From the NCBI GenBank assembly GCA_001779315.1, contig MFJU01000002.1, positions 1-34,889 on the forward strand: DNA of 34,889 bases. Reading direction: 5' to 3'. Of this stretch, positions 13,682 to 20,915 are shown piece by piece; position 1 is the stretch's first letter; every line of letters begins with the position of its first letter. The stretch comes from Candidatus Gottesmanbacteria bacterium RIFCSPLOWO2_01_FULL_42_22. Lineage in GTDB: Bacteria; Patescibacteriota; Microgenomatia; 2-02-FULL-39-11. The notes beneath the pieces are model-generated. The model was not told where the DNA came from, did not search any database, and saw only the letters and a list, made by a program, of their open reading frames with translations. The position numbers and the translations under genes are program-made.

Positions 13682-14461
13682 TTACAAAATTTTGAATTTA
13701 TCCGGTATAAGAACAGGAGCAATTACCTCTGTATGATGATTGCTTTTTTGCTTTGGACACCATGTAATCTGATTTGTCTCAGGATTCAGGATTACATCTT
13801 CGACAGATAAATCAAATTCCTCCATTAAGGCAAATATATCGAACTCATAATCTTTCTGAAGTCCTAAGACTCTGTTTATTTCTTGACGCATTCCGTTTGT
13901 AGTTGCTCCGGTACTGATCACATCATCAATCAGTCCGATTTTCGGTATTATTCTTTCGTCTGATTCTCTCATCCATCTTTGTAGTGTTTCCGCCTGTTTT
14001 CTACTAATAGCCAGATATTTGCTTCCGGTGATCACATCTATAGGGATAGGTTTCCCGGGATAAACGCTTTTGTTTGAAAAATCATCCAGCGGACCGCGAT
14101 GAATAATCAAACTCTTAACCTCTCTTCCTAAGATGAAAGAAGCCTTAGCGATTGCTTTTCTGAATAATCCTTCTGATTTTGATGAGGAAACACCAACAGC
14201 TATTTCAATGCCTTCTGAAACGATCATTTTTGCCAGTGCATCTGATCCTTTTTCCTCTAAACCCGGATTTTTTTCCGGACTGCAGTCAAGATATGCAATA
14301 CCGATACCGCCGATATCGACAATTGGTAATTTGAAATCCATCCCTCCGATATTAGCTGTCAATGCATGAAAAGAATCTTTATTAAATCTTTCTACAAATG
14401 ATGGAGTTGTGGCTTCTACAGGGAGAGATTGATAACGATTGAGGTATTCAGCTCCGGGCAT
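13682..14461 (-). CDS. Phosphoribosyltransferase-like protein
   Basis: 259 aa. At about residues 175-190 the sequence KIGLIDDVISTGATT is the PRPP-binding motif of type I phosphoribosyltransferases (hydrophobic strand, D-D, then T/S-G-x-T). The preceding part has a Rossmann-like alternation, with IAVGVSSSKSEGLF as a possible pyrophosphate loop. The N-terminal 60 residues and the acidic tail do not match an enzyme I know. The substrate (adenine, other purine, or a non-catalytic regulator) cannot be told. The ATG is preceded by AAGAGG with a spacer of about 7 nt. The gene converges on the TPM gene with a 7-nt gap and no visible terminator. The upstream 14462-14654 is AT-rich and I see no gene in it. 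Confidence 0.8.
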   Translation of the reverse strand: MPGAEYLNRYQSLPVEATTPSFVERFNKDSFHALTANIGGMDFKLPIVDIGGIGIAYLDCSPEKNPGLEEKGSDALAKMIVSEGIEIAVGVSSSKSEGLFRKAIAKASFILGREVKSLIIHRGPLDDFSNKSVYPGKPIPIDVITGSKYLAISRKQAETLQRWMRESDERIIPKIGLIDDVISTGATTNGMRQEINRVLGLQKDYEFDIFALMEEFDLSVEDVILNPETNQITWCPKQKSNHHTEVIAPVLIPDKFKIL

Positions 14462-14654
14462 AGAAGACCTCTTTTAAATTAATGCGGAATAATCCGGGTG
14501 CGCTAAAACTTAAAGAAAAGAATCCGAAAAACATTATTAGGGGGCGGGATTATTTGTAATATACAGTCAATAGCTGAATATATCAATATATAATATAAAA
14601 TTGGGGGATAGCGATAGATTCAGCAGACCAATATGCTAAATTGTCTAGGAAACT

Positions 14655-14903
14655 CTAAGTTCCTGAACCACATGGAAGTCTGACGGAAGCAGGGGGTGGG
14701 GATGGAGTATGTTCGGCTGTACCGGGCATCGATTGCGAGGCATCGTTAGGACTCGAAACATGACCTTTCGGTAATCCAACTTCATTGTAAACATCACCCG
14801 GCAATCGATGCCATCCCCCAACAGGTGCCGTTGTAGCAGCTGGACGTGCAGTAGGCGCTGGATCAAGATCTGGTAAGCCATTATCAATTTCATGCATAAT
14901 CAT
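14655..14903 (-). CDS. Small Pro/Thr/Ala-rich hypothetical protein
   Basis: 82 aa from ATG 14903 (80 aa if the second ATG at 14897 is used). No recognised family. It begins MIMHEIDNGLPDLD, continues with Pro/Ala/Thr-rich sequence and ends with a Pro/Ser-rich tail, so it is probably disordered. A longer frame from a TTG at 14936 is open, but that TTG is the first part of a TTGACA -35 box. An extended -10 (TGCTACAAT, ending at 14909) follows after the proper spacing, so the real start is after it, 5 nt downstream, giving a nearly leaderless message. It resembles the 88-aa protein at 367-633 in style only. Confidence 0.5.
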   Translation of the reverse strand: MIMHEIDNGLPDLDPAPTARPAATTAPVGGWHRLPGDVYNEVGLPKGHVSSPNDASQSMPGTAEHTPSPPPASVRLPCGSGT

Positions 14904-14908
14904 TTTTA

Positions 14909-14936
14909 ATTGTAGCAATACTGGTGATGCTGTCAA
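14909..14936 (-). promoter_or_regulatory. Strong promoter of the small Pro-rich gene
   Basis: Minus-strand TTGACA (14931-14936), a 16-nt spacer ending in TGC, and TACAAT (14909-14914). Full -35 consensus plus an extended -10 make it one of the best promoters in the window. It points away from rpsB. Confidence 0.65.
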
Positions 14937-14949
14937 TACCAGATTCCGC

Positions 14950-14978
14950 TTGCCTAGTTCATAATACTCTGTTAAGAT
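14950..14978 (+). promoter_or_regulatory. Putative rpsB promoter
   Basis: TTGCCT (14950-14955), 17 nt, TAAGAT (14973-14978). The start would be near 14985, leaving a structured leader of about 140 nt before rpsB, unusual in a window where most leaders are very short. Confidence 0.45.
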
Positions 14979-14993
14979 AAGCTTTACTTTCAG

Positions 14994-15081
14994 AAACCGG
15001 GAGACTCCTCCCCCGAAAGAATCAGGGGTCCGGTTTTCAGATTAAGGAGATAAACTTGATTTTCGCGGCAGAGTTTATCTC
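14994..15081 (+). promoter_or_regulatory. Structured rpsB leader with two hairpins
   Basis: Hairpin 1: AAACCGG (14994-15000) pairs with CCGGTTT (15030-15036), with an inner C-rich/G-rich pairing possible. Hairpin 2: GAGATAAACT (15047-15056) pairs perfectly with AGTTTATCTC (15072-15081) and is followed by TGTCGTTTTTC. S2 leaders that allow autoregulation are known in several bacterial groups. I do not recognise a described consensus here, so the assignment is by position. Hairpin 2 plus its T-rich tail could act as an attenuator. Confidence 0.5.
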
Positions 15082-15124
15082 TGTCGTTTTTCATTATTAT
15101 TGCCGCTTTTGGAAGGATTTACTT

Positions 15125-15949
15125 ATGCAGGATATATCTTTGACGGAACTTTTGGAAGCAGGCTGCCATTTCGGACATAAAGTCACGCGTTGGCACCCGA
15201 AAGCAGAAGCCTTCATTTTTCAGGCCAGGGAAGGGGTTCACATCATTGACCTGGTCAAAACTAAGCAGGGTCTGCAAAAAGCAGCTGAATTTGTCTTTGA
15301 ACTTGGAAAATCAGGCAAAATACTTCTTTTGGTCGGTTCCAAAAGGCAGGCCAAAGGGGTGGTGGCCGAGGCAGCTAAAAAAGCCGGACTACCCTATATG
15401 ACCAACCGTTGGATCGGCGGTTTCATTACTAATTGGGAGGAAGTCAAAAAAAATATCGACAAGATGAACAAGTGGAGGCAGGAGCGCGATACCAAAGTTT
15501 GGGATCAGTATCCCAAACATGAAATAGTCAAAATGGGCAAACAGTTAAGGAAAGTAGAATCCGTATATAACGGTGTGGAAAATTTGACCCGTATTCCGGA
15601 GGCAATTTTTATTGTTGATATAAATAAGGAAGTGGCAGCCCTAAGGGAAGCTATCAGGCGCAAAGTGACGACTATTGCCATTGTCGATACCAATTCTAAT
15701 CCCGTCCTGGTGGATTATGTTATTCCGGCCAATGACGATGCGGTGGGCAGCATTCAGTATTTGGTCAATATTTTGGTGGCAGCCTATGAGGAAGGCAGGA
15801 AAGTAGGCCAAAAAGCTGAAAGCAAGCCAAAGGAAGAAGAAAAAGTTAAGGAAGTTAAAAAAGAAGCCAAAAAAGAGCCGGAAGCGAAACCTAAAAAGGC
15901 CGCCAAAGCAGTAAAAAAATCAGCCAAAAAGAAGGAGACAAAATCATGA
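15125..15949 (+). CDS. rpsB: Small ribosomal subunit protein uS2
   Basis: 274 aa from ATG 15125, chosen because GGAAGGA lies 7 nt upstream. The frame stays open to 15056 without an SD, and that part is the hairpin leader. The S2 signatures are plain: LLEAGCHFGHKVTRWHPK, HIIDLVKT, LLVGSKRQAKGVV, TNRWIGGFITN, PEAIFIVD, and AIVDTNSNPVLVDYVIPANDDA. The last 50 residues or so are a Lys/Ala/Glu-rich extension beyond the core fold. The stop overlaps the tsf ATG by 4 nt, the widely conserved rpsB-tsf pair. Confidence 0.97.
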   Translation: MQDISLTELLEAGCHFGHKVTRWHPKAEAFIFQAREGVHIIDLVKTKQGLQKAAEFVFELGKSGKILLLVGSKRQAKGVVAEAAKKAGLPYMTNRWIGGFITNWEEVKKNIDKMNKWRQERDTKVWDQYPKHEIVKMGKQLRKVESVYNGVENLTRIPEAIFIVDINKEVAALREAIRRKVTTIAIVDTNSNPVLVDYVIPANDDAVGSIQYLVNILVAAYEEGRKVGQKAESKPKEEEKVKEVKKEAKKEPEAKPKKAAKAVKKSAKKKETKS

Positions 15950-16407
15950 CGGTAACGGTCACGGATATAAAAAAACTGCGGGAAAAAACAGGCGGTGGTG
16001 TTATGGAATGCCGCAAAGCACTTGAGGAAACCAAGGGGGATTTCAAAAAAGCCGAAACACTTCTGACCAAATGGGGGATTGAACGCTCGGAAAAAAAGGC
16101 GGATAGGGAAACGGGAGCCGGCATTGTTGATGCCTATATTCATGCCGGAGGTAAAGTCGGCGTTTTATTAGAACTTAAGTGTGAGACTGATTTTGTGGCC
16201 AGAACTGATGATTTCAAAAAGCTGTCTCACGAACTCTGTTTGCAGATTTCCTCCATGGAACCTAAAGATATAAAAAACCTTTTCAAACAGGAATATATCC
16301 GGGATCCGAAAATTAAAATTGAAGATCTTATCAAAGGAGTTATCGGCAAACTGGGGGAAAACATCACCGTCGCCCGCTTCCAACGCTTCAAACTGGGAGA
16401 AAAGTAA
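15946..16407 (+). CDS. tsf: Short elongation factor Ts
   Basis: 153 aa. EF-Ts exchanges GDP for GTP on EF-Tu. The N-terminal module has KKLREKTGGGVMECRKALEE, the EF-Tu contact region, and the core has GKVGVLLELKCETDFVARTDDFKKL with the T-D-F-V motif that opens the EF-Tu nucleotide site. It ends after one core subdomain (E-N-I-x-V-x-R-F), far shorter than the E. coli protein of about 280 aa and below the single-core form of Thermus. ATGA overlap with rpsB indicates coupled translation. The short length is probably lineage-typical, not a truncation, as the end is clean. Confidence 0.95.
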   Translation: MTVTVTDIKKLREKTGGGVMECRKALEETKGDFKKAETLLTKWGIERSEKKADRETGAGIVDAYIHAGGKVGVLLELKCETDFVARTDDFKKLSHELCLQISSMEPKDIKNLFKQEYIRDPKIKIEDLIKGVIGKLGENITVARFQRFKLGEK

Positions 16408-16439
16408 ATCTTGGGTTCTTTAAAACTGCAATAACCGCA

Positions 16440-16448
16440 TGCTATAGT
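16440..16448 (+). promoter_or_regulatory. Extended -10 promoter upstream of the membrane-protein gene
   Basis: TGCTATAGT is an extended -10 element 28 nt before ATG 16477. The -35 position (TTAAAA) is weak, as usual for extended -10 promoters. Confidence 0.4.
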
Positions 16449-16476
16449 TTAATTAGTTAAAGCAGTTTAACTTCAA

Positions 16477-17562
16477 ATGGTTACTCAGGAACTTAAGGAT
16501 TTTGTTATCCGAGAGCTGAATAATGGCCGGGATGAAGAAGCCATTAAAAATCAGCTGTCAGAAGCCAATTGGTCTTTTGAAGATATTGATACAGTCTTCA
16601 GACAAATCCATTTCCCGACACAAAATTCAGCCGGTATTCAGATAAATCATCTTCTTCCACCGTCTGCCCTTTTAAACAGTTCCTGGAATATCTATAAGAA
16701 GACCTGGAAATCACTGGTCAAAATATTGTTTTTTTCTACCCTGCTTTATTTGCCTCTAATTATCTTATTCCCTCTGGCCGGGTTGAGTCTAGGCATAAAT
16801 ATGTTTGCAATGACCATCACGGGTATTGTTTCAGTTGTTTTACTGTCAGTATATGCGGCGGCAGTTCAGGCTATTCAGTATATTTCTCTAATTTCGTTTA
16901 TTGCCTCAGGAGAAGAAAAAGTTTATGTCAAAACTCTGTTTATTGAATCATTAGCCAAAGCCAAGGCTTACTGGTGGCTTTCATTTCTACAAATGGTTAT
17001 TCTCTTTAGCGGTGTTATGTTTTTTTTCATACCGGGAATAATCTATTTTGTTTGGTTTTCGTTTTCGCAATATATCCTGATATTGGAAAAAATCGGAGGA
17101 CTTAAAGCAATGTTGATAAGCCGGGAAATCGTCAGAGGCAGATTTTGGGGGATTTTGCTCAGAATGGGAGTCATGCTGGCAATATTTTTTGTGGCCTCTT
17201 TCGTGCTAAGTTATGTCCCAAAAATTATGATGTTCATTGCCGATCCGTCTTCACTTAGCCTTACTCAACCGGTCAATCCTGATCCGTCTAATATTCTGGG
17301 GATAGCAGGCATAAAGATCATCTTAAATTTTATTTTTGGTTTTTTAAATATGATCGTCGTCTTTCCGCTATTTCTTATTTATAATCTGATCCTCTATAAA
17401 AATGTGAAACAGCTTTACGGCAAACCTTTAAACCAAATTTCTGAAAAATCTAAAATTATGCTATTTTTGCCTGCCATCCTGCTGTTTATTTTTTTAATAG
17501 GTTTTTTGGGGATTATGGTTTATCGGGTTATTGTTGTCGATCCGAAGGGCTTCTCAAGATAA
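16477..17562 (+). CDS. Polytopic membrane protein with N-terminal helical domain
   Basis: 361 aa. Residues 1-45 form a small helical, UBA-like segment (VIRELNNGRDEEAIKNQL then WSFEDIDTVFRQI). About six or seven membrane segments follow, with long hydrophobic blocks near 80-105, 110-145, 165-200, 220-245, 265-300 and 325-350. The layout and the short motif SREIVRGRFWGIL recall the membrane domain found in DUF975/GPDPase-membrane-type proteins, but that is a resemblance only. Function unknown. It lies after rpsB-tsf but has its own extended -10, and it converges on the VirD4-like gene with a 1-nt gap. Confidence 0.7.
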   Translation: MVTQELKDFVIRELNNGRDEEAIKNQLSEANWSFEDIDTVFRQIHFPTQNSAGIQINHLLPPSALLNSSWNIYKKTWKSLVKILFFSTLLYLPLIILFPLAGLSLGINMFAMTITGIVSVVLLSVYAAAVQAIQYISLISFIASGEEKVYVKTLFIESLAKAKAYWWLSFLQMVILFSGVMFFFIPGIIYFVWFSFSQYILILEKIGGLKAMLISREIVRGRFWGILLRMGVMLAIFFVASFVLSYVPKIMMFIADPSSLSLTQPVNPDPSNILGIAGIKIILNFIFGFLNMIVVFPLFLIYNLILYKNVKQLYGKPLNQISEKSKIMLFLPAILLFIFLIGFLGIMVYRVIVVDPKGFSR

Positions 17563-17563
17563 A

Positions 17564-19753
17564 TTAGGAAGTGCTCTTAGTTTTTTTGGTGTAGCGTTCT
17601 TTGGAGAGCTTTATGACTTTTTGGCGGTTTTGATTGATGGATTTGGGTAAAGGCAGGGTGACGGCATGGAAGGGGAGAGAGGTCAGATTGTCGATAGCCA
17701 ATTTAATGATAATTTGATAAGAGCCTAGGTTAACCAGATCTTCTTCTTTGTACCATTGCCCGAATTCGCGGGCCAGGAGGTGGGCATCCTGGGCTCCGAT
17801 GATAAAGGAAATCAAAGTGCCGGCATTACCGAAGATGGCCTTCTGCACGTCTTCTTCAACCTGCCCGACGTACTGGTTGGCCAGTATCAGATTCAACCGG
17901 TATTTTCGCGCTTCGGACAGGATTTTAATAAAGGAAGTAGTGGCAAAATTCTGGAACTCGTCGACGTACATATAGAAATCTTTGCGTTCAGTTTCGGAAA
18001 TATTGACCCTGTTCATGGCCGCCAGCTGGATTTTAGTGATGAACATGGCTCCCATCAAAGCCGCGTTGTCTTCTCCCAGTTTTCCCTGGGAAAGGTTCAA
18101 GATCAATATTTTACGGTTATCCATGATTTCCTCAAGATCGATTGTTGACGTCGGGTGTTCCAGAATCTGGCGGATGGTTGGGGACATGACGAACTGGCCG
18201 ACTTTGTTTTGGATCGGAGCGATAGCTTCGCTTTTCAATCTGGGATGCATTTTGTCATATTCATTCCGCCAGAAATTCTGGAGGATTTTATCCTCTACTT
18301 TGAGAAGGACTCTTTGGCGGAAATTCGAATCAGCCAGAAGGTCCGGGACCATAACCAGTGTCGAATTGGGATATTCCAAAAGAGTCAGTATGACGTTTCT
18401 TAAGATGTATTCCAGTCTGGGGCCCCAGGAATAAGCGTAAAGTTTGGAAAAGATGGAGACGATGCCTGAGGCTATCAGTTCCTTGTGGACGGGATTTTTA
18501 ACCTCCAGAGGATTCATCCAAAAAGGCTGTTCCTGGTCAAAGGGTTCCAGATATACCACATCATTAAGCCGGTATGACGGTACATAATCCAAGATAGTTT
18601 CTGAGAGATCGCCGTGAGGATCGATGACACAGACGCCTTCGCGGTTTCTCATATCATTGATGGCCATATTGGCAATCAGAGTTGATTTACCGGTGCCGGT
18701 TTTTCCGATGATATAGATGTGTTTGCGCCTGTCTTCCTTTTTGATACCGAATGTCGTAAGTGTATTTTTATATTCCGCTTTGGCAAAAAAGTTAATTTCC
18801 GATTTTTGTTCCTCAGTAATATCGGTAGCCACAGGCAGATTGGGAGGGGGTTCGCCGGCCAGGGAACGTCCCCAGGAAATATTTTTAATACCTGCCAAAA
18901 GTATGGTCGGAGGGTGCCACAGCGTTGCCAGTTCCATGGTATTTAAAATCTGATGACGGGGAAAATGATTCTTCTCCCTTTTAATAATTTTAGCCAAGGT
19001 CATCTTTTTAAAAAATAACCGGGGGCGCTTCAGAATAAAACGGTTGCCTTCTCCCAGGGCAAACGCGCCGAAGGCCCCTGCCAGATTGGACATCTGGGAC
19101 AGAGCCTGAGCTTGAGTGGGAGCGCCGATGGCGATACGAATATATGTCCGGTAACCGCTATGGTTAACTTTTTCTTCGATCAGCCGGGAGAGGGGGAACG
19201 GCCTGGTTTTATCAGGCGCACGGGGTGTGGGATCAGGCATGCCTTTGGCGAGCATGGAAGCGACCATATGCTGCCAATTAAAATGCGGCGGTTCGATGAC
19301 AATTTGGATCAGTCCTGATTCATCTTTGGCAAATTTGGAAAAGACGCCGATTACCGATGATAGGGGATCCAGGTCTTTGAAATCCTTAAAGGTCCTGATG
19401 GGATAATAGAAGTAACTGGCTAACATCAAATTGCCGATGGCCAGGTATTTGCTTCTGGTTATGTGAGGTAAATAATCGGGCACTTCGGTAATCAGTATTT
19501 TCGGATACTGGCTGGTAATTTGGCTCTCCAAAAAAGTCCGGAAAGACTGGGGGATGACAGAATAGAAATGAACGCTTTGGTTAAAGGAAGCAATTTCAAA
19601 AGATAATGTGCGGACTTTGATCCATAATCTCTTCCAATGGGGGATATGGCCGCCGGGAAAAAGCGAGGAAAAAACCTGGGTCATCATTTCCGGGGATTCC
19701 TCGCCCGTCTTTGATGACTTTACTTCCAGAACTGCTTTAGTTTCGGCAGACAT
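17564..19753 (-). CDS. VirD4/HerA-like ATPase with type IV secretion DNA-binding-type domain
   Basis: 729 aa from ATG 19753. A frame open to 19891 covers the promoter and overlaps frr. The N-terminal 330 residues have no match I recognise. Then comes a RecA-type motor: Walker A IIGKTGTGKSTL (about 347-358), VIDPHGDLSETIL, a long insertion, Walker B as FYMYVDEFQNFA (about 590-601), and ARKYRLNLILANQY with a conserved Gln. This is the pattern of VirD4/TraD-type coupling proteins and HerA-like DNA pumps. Such solitary genes are frequent in CPR genomes, where their role is unclear. DNA translocation or pilus/secretion energising are both possible. No relaxase, VirB or conjugation genes are in the window. 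Confidence 0.85.
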   Translation of the reverse strand: MSAETKAVLEVKSSKTGEESPEMMTQVFSSLFPGGHIPHWKRLWIKVRTLSFEIASFNQSVHFYSVIPQSFRTFLESQITSQYPKILITEVPDYLPHITRSKYLAIGNLMLASYFYYPIRTFKDFKDLDPLSSVIGVFSKFAKDESGLIQIVIEPPHFNWQHMVASMLAKGMPDPTPRAPDKTRPFPLSRLIEEKVNHSGYRTYIRIAIGAPTQAQALSQMSNLAGAFGAFALGEGNRFILKRPRLFFKKMTLAKIIKREKNHFPRHQILNTMELATLWHPPTILLAGIKNISWGRSLAGEPPPNLPVATDITEEQKSEINFFAKAEYKNTLTTFGIKKEDRRKHIYIIGKTGTGKSTLIANMAINDMRNREGVCVIDPHGDLSETILDYVPSYRLNDVVYLEPFDQEQPFWMNPLEVKNPVHKELIASGIVSIFSKLYAYSWGPRLEYILRNVILTLLEYPNSTLVMVPDLLADSNFRQRVLLKVEDKILQNFWRNEYDKMHPRLKSEAIAPIQNKVGQFVMSPTIRQILEHPTSTIDLEEIMDNRKILILNLSQGKLGEDNAALMGAMFITKIQLAAMNRVNISETERKDFYMYVDEFQNFATTSFIKILSEARKYRLNLILANQYVGQVEEDVQKAIFGNAGTLISFIIGAQDAHLLAREFGQWYKEEDLVNLGSYQIIIKLAIDNLTSLPFHAVTLPLPKSINQNRQKVIKLSKERYTKKTKSTS

Positions 19754-19763
19754 AATAGATAAA

Positions 19764-19805
19764 GTATAGCAGACCCTTGTCAAAATTTTTTCTTCCTGAT
19801 ATTCT
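19764..19805. promoter_or_regulatory. Overlapping divergent promoters of the VirD4-like gene and frr
   Basis: Plus: TTGTCA (19777-19782), 17 nt, TATTCT (19800-19805), 9 nt to the frr ATG. Minus: extended -10 TGCTATACT (19764-19772), 9 nt to the ATG at 19753. A TTGACA on the minus strand (19779-19784) is only 9 nt from that -10 and is probably not its -35. Both messages would have 2-3 nt leaders. Confidence 0.6.
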
Positions 19806-19814
19806 TTTATCTTA

Positions 19815-20378
19815 ATGGATGAATCAATAGTTGCCGAGGCCAAAACCAGGATGCGCAAAGCCCTTGAGGTTTTGGGGGAAGATCTTTCCACTATCAGAAC
19901 AGGCAGGGCATCACCGGCCTTGGTGGAAAATATGCAAATTACCGCTTATGACGGCACTCAGCATTTGAAGCTGCGGGAAATGGCTACCATTACCACCGAA
20001 GGTCCCCGCACCATTCTCATTGCTCCTTTTGATCCGTCCGTTCTTAAAGATATCGAAAAGGGAATCAACAGCGCAAATTTAGGCTTTAGCGCGGCTCCCG
20101 ATAACAATATCTTAAGAATCAGCATTCCTCCCTTGACAGCGGAAAGGCGTCAGGAATTTATGAAACTGGCCGGTAGCAAAATTGAGGGCGGACGTGTTAT
20201 GGTCAGGCAGGTCAGGCATGATCTTATGGCTAATATCAAAAGAAGTTTCGAAGCCAAGGAAATTTCCGAAGATGACAGAAAGCGGCTGGAAAAAGAAATC
20301 CAGGATGTGACTGACAAAATGATGGAGGAAATTGAGATTCTTCGCCATAAAAAAGAAGAGGAACTGCAGCAAGTTTAA
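19815..20378 (+). CDS. frr: Ribosome recycling factor
   Basis: 187 aa, the normal RRF length. It splits post-termination ribosomes together with EF-G. Signatures are RMRKALEVLGEDLSTIRTGRASPALV, PFDPSVLKDIEKGINSANLG, LTAERRQEFMKL, VRQVRHDLM, and a C-terminal helix with EISEDDRKRLEKEIQ. The usual neighbour pyrH is not here. The next gene follows after 3 nt. Confidence 0.97.
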   Translation: MDESIVAEAKTRMRKALEVLGEDLSTIRTGRASPALVENMQITAYDGTQHLKLREMATITTEGPRTILIAPFDPSVLKDIEKGINSANLGFSAAPDNNILRISIPPLTAERRQEFMKLAGSKIEGGRVMVRQVRHDLMANIKRSFEAKEISEDDRKRLEKEIQDVTDKMMEEIEILRHKKEEELQQV

Positions 20379-20381
20379 ATT

Positions 20382-20819
20382 ATGACTGATATTTCACCAC
20401 CTGCCGATGAATCATCCCCCCAGGATGCTTCCATCATGCTCAATCTGGAGCAGATGATCAAAAATCACCTGACGCAAATTGACAAGACAAAAGAAAATCT
20501 TAAGAAACATCAGGAAATGCTGGCTGACATTTTTCTCAATGATCCTACCTTTCAGGAGCATGACAAGCAAGCAAAGGAATCAGCCAAGATTAAAAATGCG
20601 ACCAAAAGCGAACTTTTAAAAAGGACGGCTGTGGCTGATTTAAGCGCGAAAGTAAGGGAGATGAAAATTACGGTAAAAGAGTCCCAAGGTGCCTTAAACG
20701 AATATGTCAGGGAATACCAGAGGCTTTCAGGCGTCAATGAGATAACCGATGAAAAAGGAAATGTCCTGGAAATAGTCTATACCGTCAAACTCGTTAGAAA
20801 GTCTTCCAGAAAAAGTTAA
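20382..20819 (+). CDS. Conserved-looking coiled-coil hypothetical protein
   Basis: 145 aa, no recognised family. After an acidic Ser/Pro-rich N-terminus (1-18) the chain is almost entirely helical and charged, with long Lys/Glu heptads (about 20-115), followed by a short beta-like end NVLEIVYTVKLVRKS. No membrane segment and no Cys. It starts 3 nt after the frr stop without its own promoter, so it is co-transcribed with frr. The downstream 96 nt show no gene or terminator. Function unknown. Confidence 0.7.
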   Translation: MTDISPPADESSPQDASIMLNLEQMIKNHLTQIDKTKENLKKHQEMLADIFLNDPTFQEHDKQAKESAKIKNATKSELLKRTAVADLSAKVREMKITVKESQGALNEYVREYQRLSGVNEITDEKGNVLEIVYTVKLVRKSSRKS

Positions 20820-20915
20820 ATTATGATTTCAAAAGTTGAACCCAAATTTTTTGCGCGCAACGATCTCGGATGAGGATGTGAGCACGATAAAATTTCGGGT
20901 GAAAGTTTTGAAAGA

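Noticed and set aside
13478-13810. 110-aa plus-strand frame
   Set aside because: Out-of-frame shadow of the TPM gene's Gly-rich end, running into the antisense of the phosphoribosyltransferase gene.
15056-15124. N-terminal extension of uS2
   Set aside because: It lies in the second leader hairpin, and the SD GGAAGGA points to ATG 15125.
19754-19891. N-terminal extension of the VirD4-like protein
   Set aside because: It crosses the promoter region and overlaps the frr coding sequence on the other strand.
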